Below are positions 25,549-34,131 of a DNA stretch of 64,000 nucleotides, piece after piece. Position 1 is the stretch's first letter; each line of letters begins with the position of its first letter. The stretch lies in contig NZ_CP059572.1 of the NCBI RefSeq assembly GCF_019175365.1, forward strand, positions 6,200,001-6,264,000, in the 5' to 3' direction. The position numbers were made by a program, and so were the translations under genes. The notes beneath the pieces are model-generated. The model searched no databases, had not been told where the DNA came from, and was given only the letters and a program-made list of their open reading frames with translations. The DNA comes from Actinomadura graeca. Its GTDB lineage: Bacteria; Actinomycetota; Actinomycetes; Streptosporangiales; Streptosporangiaceae.

Positions 25549-26681
25549 GGATCGTCCAGCTCGCCAACCTCTACAGCCCCGTCTCCGGCGGCCTCCGCAC
25601 GGCCGTCGACATGCTCGGCTCCGGCTACGCCGCGGCCGGGCACCGGCGCGCCCTCGTCGTCCCCGGCCCCGCCTACACGCGCCGCGACACCCCGGACGGG
25701 CCGGTCATCACCGTGCCGGGGCCCTCGGTCGCGCCCGGGTACCGGCTCGTCCTCGACCCGCGTCCCGTGCTGCGCGTGCTCGGGCGGCTCCGCCCGGACG
25801 TCATCGAGGTGTCGGACAAGGCGACCCTGACGGTCGCGGCCCGGTGGGCGCGGCGGCGCGGCGTCCGCACCGTCCTGTTCTCGCACGAGCGGCTCGACGC
25901 GATCCTCGGGCCGCGCACGCCCGGCTGGGTGCCGCTGGAGGCCGTCGCCGACCGCTGGAACCGGCGGCTGGCGGCCTCGTTCGACGCGATCGTCGTCACC
26001 TCCGCGTTCGCCGCCGCCGAGTTCGCGCGGATCGGCGCGCCGTCGCTGCACCGTGTCCCGCTGGGCGTGGACCTGGCGACGTTCCGCCCTCTCGCCATCC
26101 CGCACGCGGCCGGGGACGGGACCGGGGAGCCCGTGCGGCTCGTGCATCTCGGGCGCCTGTCGGCCGAGAAGCGGCCCGACCTCGCGATCGGCGCCGTCGC
26201 GGAGCTGGCGCGCCGGGGCGTCCGGGCGCGGCTGGACGTCGTCGGGGACGGGCCGTGCGGCCCCCGCCTGCGCGCCTGGGCGGAACGCGACCGGCTGCCC
26301 GTCCGGTTCCACGGCCACGTCGGCGGCCGCGCCGCCGTGGCCGCGCTCCTCGCGCGGGCGGACGTCGCGCTCGCGACCTGCCCGATCGAGTCGTTCGGCC
26401 TGGCCGTCCTCGAAGCGCTCGCCTGCGGGACGCCCGTCGTCGCCGCCGACCGGGGCGCCGCGCGCGAGCTGCTCGTCCCCGGCGCCGGGGCGGGGGCGGC
26501 GCCGTGCGCGGCGGCGTTCGCCGACGGCGTGCGGGAGGTGCTGCGCGTCCCGGCCGCCCGGCGGCGCGCCGCCGCCCGCGCCCGCGCCGAGCGCTACCCA
26601 TGGACGACCACGATCGAGGGCATGCTGGACGTCCTGACGATCAGGACGCGACCGCGACCGCGACCAGGACCGGGGCGGTGA
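25545..26681 (+). CDS. GT4-type glycosyltransferase
   Basis: 378 aa; the GTG start overlaps the deacetylase stop. N-terminal RIVQLANLYSPVSGGLRTAV with the glycine acceptor loop, HLGRLSAEKRPDLAIGAV and ATCPIESFGLAVLEALACGT (EX7E motif) show a retaining GT-B enzyme. The three-gene set GT4-deacetylase-GT4 suggests a dedicated glycolipid or phosphoinositide-type glycan pathway, which is an inference. The 3' end overlaps the convergent secreted-protein gene by 88 bp. Confidence 0.87.
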   Translation: MRIVQLANLYSPVSGGLRTAVDMLGSGYAAAGHRRALVVPGPAYTRRDTPDGPVITVPGPSVAPGYRLVLDPRPVLRVLGRLRPDVIEVSDKATLTVAARWARRRGVRTVLFSHERLDAILGPRTPGWVPLEAVADRWNRRLAASFDAIVVTSAFAAAEFARIGAPSLHRVPLGVDLATFRPLAIPHAAGDGTGEPVRLVHLGRLSAEKRPDLAIGAVAELARRGVRARLDVVGDGPCGPRLRAWAERDRLPVRFHGHVGGRAAVAALLARADVALATCPIESFGLAVLEALACGTPVVAADRGAARELLVPGAGAGAAPCAAAFADGVREVLRVPAARRRAAARARAERYPWTTTIEGMLDVLTIRTRPRPRPGPGR

Positions 26682-27382
26682 CCGCGCCCGCGCCTCGCCT
26701 GCTGACCGAACTTGCAGTCCGGCGGCAGGTCGGGCTGCTCGAACTCACCGTCCGGGATGGGCAGCGGGGCGTCCTTCACCGTGTACCCCTCCAGCCATTT
26801 CCCGAAGGGCCCGGAACTGTTCGCGCTGTGCGGTGCGGGACCGCTCCCCATCTGCTGGCACTGGGCCAGCGTGACGCCCCAGGAGAAGCCCGCCCGGTCC
26901 CACTTGTGGCCGCGCGGTGACTGATAGAACGTCAGGTTCGCGCGTTTCTCGTTCGCCGGGGAGTCGTCCTGCCGTATCCCCGAGACGATCGCGATGGGCC
27001 CGGTCGCCATCACGTAGTCGACCTTGATCCAGCCCCAGTGGTGCCGGGACGGCCCGCCGGGCTCGTCCGGCGAGTAGTGGTCGTACTTCACCGTTCCCCG
27101 CGCGGCCCCGAACACGATCTTCCCGTTGACGAGCTTCCACGGCCCGCCGTGCGCGTCGACGATGAACCGCCGGTAGGGGTTCTCCGGATCGGCGGGGAAC
27201 TTCAGCCACGCGTCCCCGGTGACATGGGCCTCTTTGAACGGCCCCGGAGCCCCTTCCCGCCCGGCCGCCCCCGGCCGCGCGCCGGGCGTCCCGTCCTGGG
27301 CCATCGCGCTCCCCGTCCCTGCCATGGCGGCCGTCGCGAGCACGGCCGTCCCGGCCAGGAGCGCGCGCTTCCCGTACCTCAT
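26594..27382 (-). CDS. secreted protein of unknown function
   Basis: 262 aa from ATG 27382 with GGAAAGGGG upstream. Signal peptide: MRYGKRALLAGTAVLA followed by a cleavage site near AMA-QDG (residues 28-30). The mature part is soluble, has two Cys (one in LAQCQQMG, one in PPDCKFG) that could form a disulfide, and ends in an Arg/Gly/Pro-rich tail. That tail is antisense to the end of the glycosyltransferase gene (88-bp overlap) and may be a secondary extension. I do not recognise a family. Confidence 0.7.
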   Translation of the reverse strand: MRYGKRALLAGTAVLATAAMAGTGSAMAQDGTPGARPGAAGREGAPGPFKEAHVTGDAWLKFPADPENPYRRFIVDAHGGPWKLVNGKIVFGAARGTVKYDHYSPDEPGGPSRHHWGWIKVDYVMATGPIAIVSGIRQDDSPANEKRANLTFYQSPRGHKWDRAGFSWGVTLAQCQQMGSGPAPHSANSSGPFGKWLEGYTVKDAPLPIPDGEFEQPDLPPDCKFGQQARRGRGHRPGPGRGRGRVLIVRTSSMPSIVVVHG

Positions 27383-27464
27383 GTGGGTCCCCTTTCCGCG
27401 GACGCCGCTCGCCCGCCCCCACACGCTCCCAGCGGCCGCCCCCGCCGCTCTTCCCCCGCGCGGC

Positions 27465-27476
27465 CGAACCGGTTCG
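27465..27476. promoter_or_regulatory. 12-bp perfect palindrome, LacI-type operator candidate
   Basis: CGAACCGGTTCG is perfectly palindromic with a central CG, as in LacI-family operators. It lies about 83 bp upstream of the secreted-protein start (27382, minus) and 17 bp past the stop of the SEC-C gene. No LacI-type gene is in the window. Confidence 0.4.
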
Positions 27477-27492
27477 CCCGCAGGGGGGAATG

Positions 27493-27873
27493 TCACTCCC
27501 GGGCCTTGCCCCGGACGTAGACCCACTCGCCGTCATGCCGTACGAAGCGGCTGACCTCATGCAATTCCCCGCGCTCGTTCCCCGCGGCGTAGTGGGCACG
27601 GAATTCCACGGTCCCCTTGTCGTCTCCGGGGCCTCCGCGCTCCGTCCGGACGATCTCCAGCCGCACCCACCGCGGCCCGGCGCCGACGTCGACGCGCTCC
27701 GGCCGCGTCGCCGGATGCCAGCTGCGCAGCAGGTACGCCTCGTCCCGCCGCGCGAACGCGCTGAACCGCGACCGCATCAGCTCCTCGGCGGTCCCCGCCC
27801 GCGCCTCCCCGCGGTGCAGCCGCCCGCAGCACTCCCGGTAGCGGACACCGGTCCCGCAGTCACATCCGGCCAT
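27493..27873 (-). CDS. YchJ-like (UPF0225) SEC-C motif protein
   Basis: 126 aa. The N-terminus carries a SEC-C-like zinc motif: C4 and C6 (GCDCGTG) then YRECCGRLH with a Cys pair and His. The rest matches the NTF2-like YchJ family (TAEELMRSRFSAFARRDEAY, then FVRHDGEWVYVRG). Function is unknown; YchJ proteins are small cytosolic metal-binding proteins. ATG 27873 starts exactly at the motif; an upstream in-frame start at 27906 adds 11 unconserved residues. Confidence 0.85.
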   Translation of the reverse strand: MAGCDCGTGVRYRECCGRLHRGEARAGTAEELMRSRFSAFARRDEAYLLRSWHPATRPERVDVGAGPRWVRLEIVRTERGGPGDDKGTVEFRAHYAAGNERGELHEVSRFVRHDGEWVYVRGKARE

Positions 27874-28164
27874 CCCCCCATTCTGCGGCACAGGGGCGGC
27901 CGGCACGGTGCTGATCTTTCTTCCCCGTTCGCGTGGCAGGACCGCTACAAAGCGGGACGATTGACTCCCGTGGCGCGGCGTCCGATCATCCCTTCACGGC
28001 CGGCCCGTCACCGGTCGCGTCACACCACCGGGCGAGCACGCCGTCGCAGTGCGTGTTCGGGTGCTCTGTGGTTTTTTGTCACTGTGTGACCGAAGTGGAG
28101 GTCGTCTCATCGTCGCAGATCGGACATGCCGTGCCGTCACAGACAAGGACTGTTCCGCCACAGT

Positions 28165-28196
28165 CAAGTTCACCGGCGGCAGAGCAGGTGAACTTG
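28165..28196. promoter_or_regulatory. 10-bp inverted repeat before the sugar ABC operon
   Basis: CAAGTTCACC at 28165-28174 and its exact complement GGTGAACTTG at 28187-28196 are separated by 12 bases. The site lies 38 bp upstream of the permease start. It could be a DNA operator for a sugar-responsive regulator or an RNA hairpin in the leader. The stretch 27874-28233 otherwise contains no supported gene. Confidence 0.55.
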
Positions 28197-28233
28197 CCCG
28201 AAGCGTCCAGTGCGGACGAGGAAGGGGGTCGCC

Positions 28234-29301
28234 GTGACCGCGGACCGTCAGTCCGACACCGAGGAAAAAGCCGAACGGGCACCTCGGAGCCAAGAAAAGA
28301 CCACTCCATCGGCACTCGGCCGGCTTCCGGTGCTGGCCGTCAGAGCCGGACGCGGGGAGGCGACGAGCGTCCTGGTCGCCACCCTGGTCCTGATCATCTT
28401 CACCAGCGTGCTGCATCCGGACTTCCTCCGGCCGGGGCAGCTTCTCGACACCCTACAGTCGTCGGTCTACGTCGGGCTCCTGGCCTGCGGCATGGCCTAT
28501 CTCCTCTCGATGCGCGAGATAGACCTGTCCGTGGGGTCGACGTTCGGGCTGACGGTGATCTGCACCGGGCTGCTCATGAACCACGGTGTGCCGGCCTGGC
28601 CGTCCGCCGGGCTGGGCATCCTGCTCGGCGCGGGGCTCGGCCTCGTCAACGCCCTGATCGTGCAGTTCATCGGAATCCCCGCGATCGTGGCGACACTGGC
28701 CACGCTGTCGGTCTTCCGCGGACTGGCGCTCGCGCTCAGCGGCGGCCAGCAGGTGACCGGGCTCCCCCTGGACAGCTCGTTCTTCACCCTGCTCGGCGGT
28801 AAGACCCTCGGGGTCCCCACGAGCGTGTGGGTGCTGGTCCTGGTGGCCGTCCTCCTTACCCTGGTGCTGCGGTTCACCCCGTTCGGGTACCGGGTGCGCG
28901 AGATCGGCTCGAACCCCGAGGCGGCGACGTTCTCCGGGATCTCGATCCCGCGGGTCCGTCTCCAGGCACTGGTCCTCATCGGACTCCTCGCGGGCCTGTC
29001 GGGTGTGCTCGGGCTTGCCTTCTTCACCTCCGGTGACCCCAACATCGGCACCGGATTCGAACTCCAGGCGATCGCCGCCGCCATCATCGGCGGGACGCCC
29101 CTGCGCGGCGGAAGCGCCACCGTCATCGGTGCCTGCCTCGGCGCGGTCCTGCTGAGCGTCGTCACGAGCGGCCTGCAGTACTTCAACATTCCCGCCAATT
29201 GGAGCGCGTTCGCGACCGGCGGAGTCATTCTCGCGGCGGTCGCACTCGACAGTCTGGTGCGGCGACGGCGGCGACGTGACGACGCCCTGCTTGGACTCTG
29301 A
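28234..29301 (+). CDS. sugar ABC transporter permease (RbsC family)
   Basis: 355 aa from GTG 28234, with GGAAGGGGG just upstream. After a 40-residue polar N-terminus there are eight to ten membrane helices with the RbsC-family landmarks REIDLSVGSTFGL, VATLATLSVFRGLA and AAIIGGTPLRGGSA. It is the channel of a group-2 (CUT2) monosaccharide importer. The next genes encode the binding protein and the ATPase, so the set is complete; the permease-first order is unusual. The substrate cannot be deduced. Confidence 0.9.
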   Translation: MTADRQSDTEEKAERAPRSQEKTTPSALGRLPVLAVRAGRGEATSVLVATLVLIIFTSVLHPDFLRPGQLLDTLQSSVYVGLLACGMAYLLSMREIDLSVGSTFGLTVICTGLLMNHGVPAWPSAGLGILLGAGLGLVNALIVQFIGIPAIVATLATLSVFRGLALALSGGQQVTGLPLDSSFFTLLGGKTLGVPTSVWVLVLVAVLLTLVLRFTPFGYRVREIGSNPEAATFSGISIPRVRLQALVLIGLLAGLSGVLGLAFFTSGDPNIGTGFELQAIAAAIIGGTPLRGGSATVIGACLGAVLLSVVTSGLQYFNIPANWSAFATGGVILAAVALDSLVRRRRRRDDALLGL

Positions 29302-29321
29302 ACACCTCTGAGGAGGGCAAC

Positions 29322-30389
29322 GTGAAGATCAAATCTCTTACCCTGGCCACCGTGCTGATCGGCTCCGTCGCACTGGCGGGATGCGGGTCGAGCGACTCCG
29401 GCGACTCCGGCAAGAAGAAGTCCGGCACGCTGAAGATGGGCTTCATCTACGCGAGCACCACGCAGAACCCCTTCCAGGAGATGGCGTTCGGGGCCAAGGC
29501 CGCGGCGGCCGCCGACGGCAAGGTCACCCTCAACGCCGCCGCGCCGACCGGCGTCAACGGGCCCGCCCAGGTCCAGCTCTTCCGTTCCGCGATCCGGAAC
29601 TCCCGCGACGGGATCGGGCTCCAGAGCCTCGCGCCCGACCTGTTCGTGCGTCCCCTCGTCCAGGCCGACGACGACGGCGTCCCGACCGTCGCCGTGGACG
29701 CCGCGCCCCCGGCCGGCACGAAGACGACGCTCTTCGTCGGCAACAGCAACACCGAGGTCGGGCGGGCGCTCGGCGAGGAGTTCATCAAGCGCGTCCCGAA
29801 GGACGCCAAGGGCGAGGTCGTCATCGGCAACGACATCCCCGGCCTCCGCCTGCTCGAGCAGCGCATCGAGGGACTGACCGCCGTCATCAAGAAGGAGCGG
29901 CCCAACCTGACGATCAAGGGGCCGTTCGACGCCAAGTCCGAGCCCACCGACAACTACAACGCCTGGAACTCGATCGTCAAGGCGAACCCGAACGCCATGG
30001 CCTACCTGGGTGTCGGCGGCCAGGACGGCGTCTCGCTGCCGCTCATCCAGAAGCAGACCGGCCGCAAGTTCCTGGCCGGATCGTGCGACATCGACCCGGC
30101 CGCGCTGAAGGCCGTCAAGGACGGGTCGCTGTTCGCCCTGTCCTCGCCCGAGCACTGGCTGAAGGGCTACGTGGCGCTCCAGCTGCTCATCGACCACCAG
30201 CGCAAGGGCACCAAGCTGCCGGAGGGCTGGTGGAACCCGGGGACGCTGGTCATCAACTCGGCGAACATCGACGAGATCATGAAGCGGCAGGTCAACGAGC
30301 AGAGCCGGACCGCGTACTTCAAGGCGATCACCCAGCAGCAGCTGTCCGACCCGTCCAAGTACCTCAAGCCGCTCGAACAGGCGAACTGA
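29322..30389 (+). CDS. sugar ABC transporter substrate-binding lipoprotein
   Basis: 355 aa, GTG start with GAGGAGGG upstream. It has a lipoprotein signal with lipobox LAGC (Cys20) and a Ser/Asp/Gly linker, then a periplasmic-binding-protein type 1 fold (MGFIYASTTQNPFQEMAFGA, VGNSNTEVGRALGEEF, YLGVGGQDGVSLPLI). This matches RbsB/XylF-like proteins anchored outside the membrane. It lies between permease and ATPase genes, 20 bp and 5 bp away respectively, which is one operon. Confidence 0.92.
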   Translation: MKIKSLTLATVLIGSVALAGCGSSDSGDSGKKKSGTLKMGFIYASTTQNPFQEMAFGAKAAAAADGKVTLNAAAPTGVNGPAQVQLFRSAIRNSRDGIGLQSLAPDLFVRPLVQADDDGVPTVAVDAAPPAGTKTTLFVGNSNTEVGRALGEEFIKRVPKDAKGEVVIGNDIPGLRLLEQRIEGLTAVIKKERPNLTIKGPFDAKSEPTDNYNAWNSIVKANPNAMAYLGVGGQDGVSLPLIQKQTGRKFLAGSCDIDPAALKAVKDGSLFALSSPEHWLKGYVALQLLIDHQRKGTKLPEGWWNPGTLVINSANIDEIMKRQVNEQSRTAYFKAITQQQLSDPSKYLKPLEQAN

Positions 30390-30394
30390 GCACC

Positions 30395-31900
30395 ATGGCG
30401 GTACTACAGGCACGGGACATCAGCAAGTCCTACGGCGGCGTCACCGCGCTCGCGAGCGGCACGATCAGTGTCGAGGCGGGCTCGGTGCACGCGCTGCTCG
30501 GCGAGAACGGGGCCGGGAAGTCGACCATGGTGAAGGTCCTGTCCGGGACGATCCGCCCGGACTCGGGGGACCTCACCCTGGACGGGCGTCCCGTCGCCTT
30601 CCACGACACGGCCGACGCCGTGCGCCACGGGGTGGCGGTCGTGTCGCAGGAGCTGAACCTCTTCCCCGACCTCGATGTGCTCGCCAACCTCTTCCCGCTC
30701 AGGGAGCCGCGCCGCGGCCCGTTCCTGAACCGGCGCGCCATGGCCGAGGCGGCGCGGCCGACCCTCGACGGCCTCGGGCTGGACGTGGACCTGCGCACGC
30801 CGGTCGGGGAGCTCTCGCTCGGGCAGCGCCAGCTCGTCGAGATCGCCCGGGCGCTGATCGCCGAGCCGCGCGTCCTCATCCTGGACGAGCCGACCTCGGC
30901 GCTCGACCGGGACGGCTCGGACCGGCTGCTCGGCATCCTCCAGGTGCTGCGGCAGCGCCAGGTCGGCGTGGTCTTCGTCTCGCACATCCTTGAGGAGGTC
31001 ATGCAGCTCTGCGACGTGATCACGGTGCTGCGGGACGGCCGCGCGGTGCTGGAGGGCGCCGACCGGAAGAGCCTCGGCATCGACGACATCGTCTCGGCGA
31101 TGCTGGGCCCGCGTGCCGAGCGGGAACCGGCACCCCCGGCGGTGCCGGCCGCCCGCGGTGACCAGAAGGTGGAGCTGCGGCTGGACAAGGTGTCGGTCGA
31201 GGGCGTGATGAGCGAGGTCGACCTGCGGGTGCCCGCCGGTGAGATCGTCGGGGTCGCGGGCCTCGCCGGGTCGGGCCACCTGGCCGTCCTCGAACTCGTC
31301 GCCGGCCTCCGCAAGCCGACCCGCGGGTCCGTCCGGCTCCCCGGCGACCGCCCGGTGCCCCGCGGCCTGCGCCGCGCCATCGCGGCGGGCGTCGCGGTGG
31401 TCTCGGGCGACCGCCGGAACCGCGGGCTGATGCTCGACCAGCCGATCTGGGAGAACATCGGCCAGGTGAGGGCCATCGGCCTGAGCCGCGACGGCGTGGT
31501 CGTCCGCCGGTCGGCGCTGCGGGACCGGGCCCGCGGGCACGTCGAACGGCTCCGGATCCGGTGCCGGGACATCGAGCAGAGGGCCGGGCTGCTGTCCGGC
31601 GGCAACCAGCAGAAGGTCGTGCTGGCGAAATGGCTGGACGCCTCCCCGTCGGTCCTGCTGCTCGACGACCCCACCCGCGGCGTGGACGTGGGCGCCAAGG
31701 CCGAGATCCACGACCTGATCCGCGCCGCGGCCGCGGACGGCGCCGTGGTCGTGCTCGCCTCGACCGACCTGGAGGAGCTGGCGATGATCTGCCACCGCGT
31801 CCTGGTCTTCCATCGCGGGAAGGTGGCCGCGCGCCTGTCCGGCGACGACCTGGACCAGCACGCGATCGTCTGGACGTCCAACACGGGAGAACGGCAGTAA
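30395..31900 (+). CDS. sugar ABC transporter ATP-binding protein (RbsA family)
   Basis: 501 aa with two ABC domains, as in RbsA/MglA. Domain 1 has Walker A GENGAGKST near residue 36, signature LSLGQRQLVE and Walker B VLILDEPTSALD. Domain 2 has a degenerate Walker A (VAGLAGSGHLAVLELV), signature LSGGNQQKVV and Walker B VLLLDDPTRGVD. The weak second Walker A is normal for this family. It drives the importer encoded by the two preceding genes. A strong terminator follows 10 bp after the stop. Confidence 0.92.
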   Translation: MAVLQARDISKSYGGVTALASGTISVEAGSVHALLGENGAGKSTMVKVLSGTIRPDSGDLTLDGRPVAFHDTADAVRHGVAVVSQELNLFPDLDVLANLFPLREPRRGPFLNRRAMAEAARPTLDGLGLDVDLRTPVGELSLGQRQLVEIARALIAEPRVLILDEPTSALDRDGSDRLLGILQVLRQRQVGVVFVSHILEEVMQLCDVITVLRDGRAVLEGADRKSLGIDDIVSAMLGPRAEREPAPPAVPAARGDQKVELRLDKVSVEGVMSEVDLRVPAGEIVGVAGLAGSGHLAVLELVAGLRKPTRGSVRLPGDRPVPRGLRRAIAAGVAVVSGDRRNRGLMLDQPIWENIGQVRAIGLSRDGVVVRRSALRDRARGHVERLRIRCRDIEQRAGLLSGGNQQKVVLAKWLDASPSVLLLDDPTRGVDVGAKAEIHDLIRAAAADGAVVVLASTDLEELAMICHRVLVFHRGKVAARLSGDDLDQHAIVWTSNTGERQ

Positions 31901-31910
31901 CCCGGTCGTC

Positions 31911-31959
31911 CCATCGCGGTCAGGGCCCTCACCTTGAGGCGGGACCCTGACCGCGATGG
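31911..31959. terminator. bidirectional terminator hairpin
   Basis: A perfect 15-bp stem: CCATCGCGGTCAGGG (31911-31925) pairs with CCCTGACCGCGATGG (31945-31959) across a 19-nt loop. It sits between the convergent stops of the sugar ABC operon (31900) and the 31962 gene, so it can end transcripts from both sides. There is no U-tract, as is common in actinomycetes. Confidence 0.85.
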
Positions 31960-31961
31960 CG

Positions 31962-32588
31962 TCACGGGGACTGCAACCAGTGATCACGCAGGTCGTGGAA
32001 GACGGCGTCATCGTCGAAATGCGCCATCTGCTCGTCACGCCAGGCCTTGTACTCCGGCGGCATGTCCGTGCGCTCGCCCTTGCGGGCCGCCTCCCTGGAG
32101 GTGAAGTAGGCCACGCCGGTGCAGGTGCCGCCGGGGCTTATGCAGAACAGCCCGCCGATCATGTCCGGCCGCAGCCGCGCCAGGGTGTGCTCGGCCTCCT
32201 CGGTCACGAACGGGCGGACCGCGTCACGGTCGAGGACCCGGGTCTGCAGAATCTGGACGAATCCGGCCTCGTCCGGGTCGCCCTGCCCGAACGTCTCCAC
32301 ATCGGAGCATTCCTCGACGGTGACCTCGCCGACGAACAGCCCCCGGACCTCGTCCCACCATCGCATCTGCTCCCGCCGCCTGTCGTTGCGATGGGCGGCC
32401 CTCGGGGACGTGAAGCGCAGCAGGTTGAGGTACACGCCGTCGTCGGTCACCCCGCCGGTGGTGCCGAGCCACCCCTTGGCGCCCGGGGCGACGTCCCGGT
32501 ACCAGCGGTCGGCGGCCTCCCGCAGGCCCGCCGCGTCCCGCGTCCGGCCCTTGACGACCTGGATGCACGTCTTGCGCTGGCCGAACAC
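31962..32588 (-). CDS. hypothetical protein, possible dimeric alpha-beta barrel
   Basis: 208 aa from GTG 32588, chosen because GGAGGTGG lies just upstream; the longer frame to 32669 has no such site. Two similar halves can be seen: TCIQVVKGRTRDAAGLREAA, and again FVQILQTRVLDRDAVRPFV, each followed by LGTTGG- and IGGLFC-type strands. This is what a tandem ferredoxin-like (ABM superfamily) barrel looks like. No catalytic residues were identified. It is probably a small cytosolic protein. Confidence 0.7.
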   Translation of the reverse strand: MFGQRKTCIQVVKGRTRDAAGLREAADRWYRDVAPGAKGWLGTTGGVTDDGVYLNLLRFTSPRAAHRNDRRREQMRWWDEVRGLFVGEVTVEECSDVETFGQGDPDEAGFVQILQTRVLDRDAVRPFVTEEAEHTLARLRPDMIGGLFCISPGGTCTGVAYFTSREAARKGERTDMPPEYKAWRDEQMAHFDDDAVFHDLRDHWLQSP

Positions 32589-32690
32589 CCGCCACCTCCC
32601 CCCATCCGACGCTATCGATCGGGGAGCAAACCGGACGTCATCGCCGGTTGAAGATCCAGCCGGGCGCACGGCCGGGCGGCGCGGGCCGTC

Positions 32691-33401
32691 CTAGCCCTTG
32701 CGCGCGAGCACGAGGCCGCAGCGGGGGACGCCGCCCTCGCGCACTCCGAGGGCCGGGAGCGGCACCGTCGTGACGGTGAACCCGGCGGCGGCGAGGTCGT
32801 CGCGGACCGCCTGAAGCGCGCAGGTGCGGTAGTACATGACGAACGGCGGACGCCACAGGGCGTTCCGCACCCGCATCGCCGTGTCGAACCCGAGCAGCGC
32901 CCAGTACCAGGGCGACGTGACGGGCAGGGGCGCGCTGATCGGGAAGGCGAACAGCCCGCCCGGCCGCAACGCGCGGTGCACCCCGGCGAACAGGGCGGGA
33001 CGCTCGGCGGGCAGGAAGTGCCCGAGGGCTCCGAAGCTCACCGCGAGATCGAACTCCTCGGCGAACGGCAGATCCCGGACCTCGGCCCGGACCCACCCGG
33101 CCCCGGGATGCGCCTCGCGGGCCTGCGCGAGCATGCCGGCGCTGAAGTCGACCCCTGCGACGCGTCCCCGGCACAGCGGCCCGAGGACCCGCATGCCCGC
33201 GCCGGTGCCGCAGCACACGTCCAGCCCGTCCTCGAACGGCCCGGACCCGCGCAGGGCATCGGCCGTCGCGTCGAGAACGCCGTCGGGGGTGCGGAAGGGG
33301 GTGTGGTCGAACTTCGGGGCGAGCAGGTCGTAACCGCGCTCGACCGAGGACAGGGCCTGGACGGCCAGCTCGCGCAGAGACGGCCCTTGGGGCGAGAACA
33401 C
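32691..33401 (-). CDS. class I SAM-dependent methyltransferase
   Basis: 236 aa. Motif I LDVCCGTGAGMRVLGPL (residues about 60-76), motif II VAGVDFSAGMLAQARE, and motif post-I VRAEVRDLPF are clear. A 'SFGALGHFLP' segment and ALRPGGLFAFPI complete a Methyltransf_11/25-like fold. The substrate is unknown. It starts with GTG 33401 without a convincing ribosome site. The next minus-strand gene is 46 bp upstream. Confidence 0.85.
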   Translation of the reverse strand: MFSPQGPSLRELAVQALSSVERGYDLLAPKFDHTPFRTPDGVLDATADALRGSGPFEDGLDVCCGTGAGMRVLGPLCRGRVAGVDFSAGMLAQAREAHPGAGWVRAEVRDLPFAEEFDLAVSFGALGHFLPAERPALFAGVHRALRPGGLFAFPISAPLPVTSPWYWALLGFDTAMRVRNALWRPPFVMYYRTCALQAVRDDLAAAGFTVTTVPLPALGVREGGVPRCGLVLARKG

Positions 33402-33447
33402 CGGCCAAGGCTACTTCCCTAGCCGCCCGCCCCGCCCGCCTACGTGA

Positions 33448-34008
33448 TCAGGCCCGAACGGCCCGGTTCGCGGCCGACATCCGAAACAGGACGTGGCGCC
33501 GCAGGGGATGGCCTTCCTCAAGCCCGGGGTGGTCGAAGTCGTCGGCGGGGTCGTGCGTCATGCCGAGGCGTCTCATGACGGCCTGCGAACGGAGGTTGGC
33601 CGTGGAGGTGAAGGAGACGACCCCGGTGAGGCCGAGGTCGTCGAACGCGAAATCGAGCACCCGCCTGGCGGCCTCCGTGGCGAAACCGTGCCCCCAGCCG
33701 GAGCGGGCGAGGCGCCAGCCGATCTCCACGGCGGGCGTGAAGTGCGCCTCGAAGGACGGCACGGCGAGCCCGGTGAGGCCGATGAACCGCCGGGTCCCGG
33801 TGATCTCCAGGGCCCAGAGCCCGAAGCCGAGCTCGTCGAAGGCGGCGTCGATCCGGTCGATCATGGCGTCGCTCTCCCGCCGCGTGAGCGGCGCGGGAAA
33901 GTACCGCATGACCTCCGGGTCGGCGTTGAGCGCGGCGAAGGGCGCGCGGTCGCCCGGCTGCCAGCGGCGCAGCGTGAGCCGGTCGGTGCGGAGGACGGGC
34001 GCGGGCAT
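33448..34008 (-). CDS. GNAT-family N-acetyltransferase (RimJ/RimL-like)
   Basis: 186 aa. TDRLTLRRWQPGDRAPFAAL at the start, then IGLTGLAVP, EIGWRLARSGWGHGFATEAA (acetyl-CoA loop R-x-x-G-W-G-x-G/A) and FTSTANLRSQAVMRRLGM are typical of the Acetyltransf_3 group. It probably transfers acetyl from acetyl-CoA to an amine or peptide N-terminus in the cytosol. It is transcribed divergently from the SnoaL-like gene. Confidence 0.88.
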   Translation of the reverse strand: MPAPVLRTDRLTLRRWQPGDRAPFAALNADPEVMRYFPAPLTRRESDAMIDRIDAAFDELGFGLWALEITGTRRFIGLTGLAVPSFEAHFTPAVEIGWRLARSGWGHGFATEAARRVLDFAFDDLGLTGVVSFTSTANLRSQAVMRRLGMTHDPADDFDHPGLEEGHPLRRHVLFRMSAANRAVRA

Positions 34009-34131
34009 CGGCCGACCCTAGCCGATGCGGGCATCGCGGTTCTGGTCACTCATGGGACGGGCGTGAGGTTATGCCGACCGGCCTCCGGACATTCCGCCGG
34101 GGGAGGACGGTCCTTGCGCCTGGGAGGCGAC

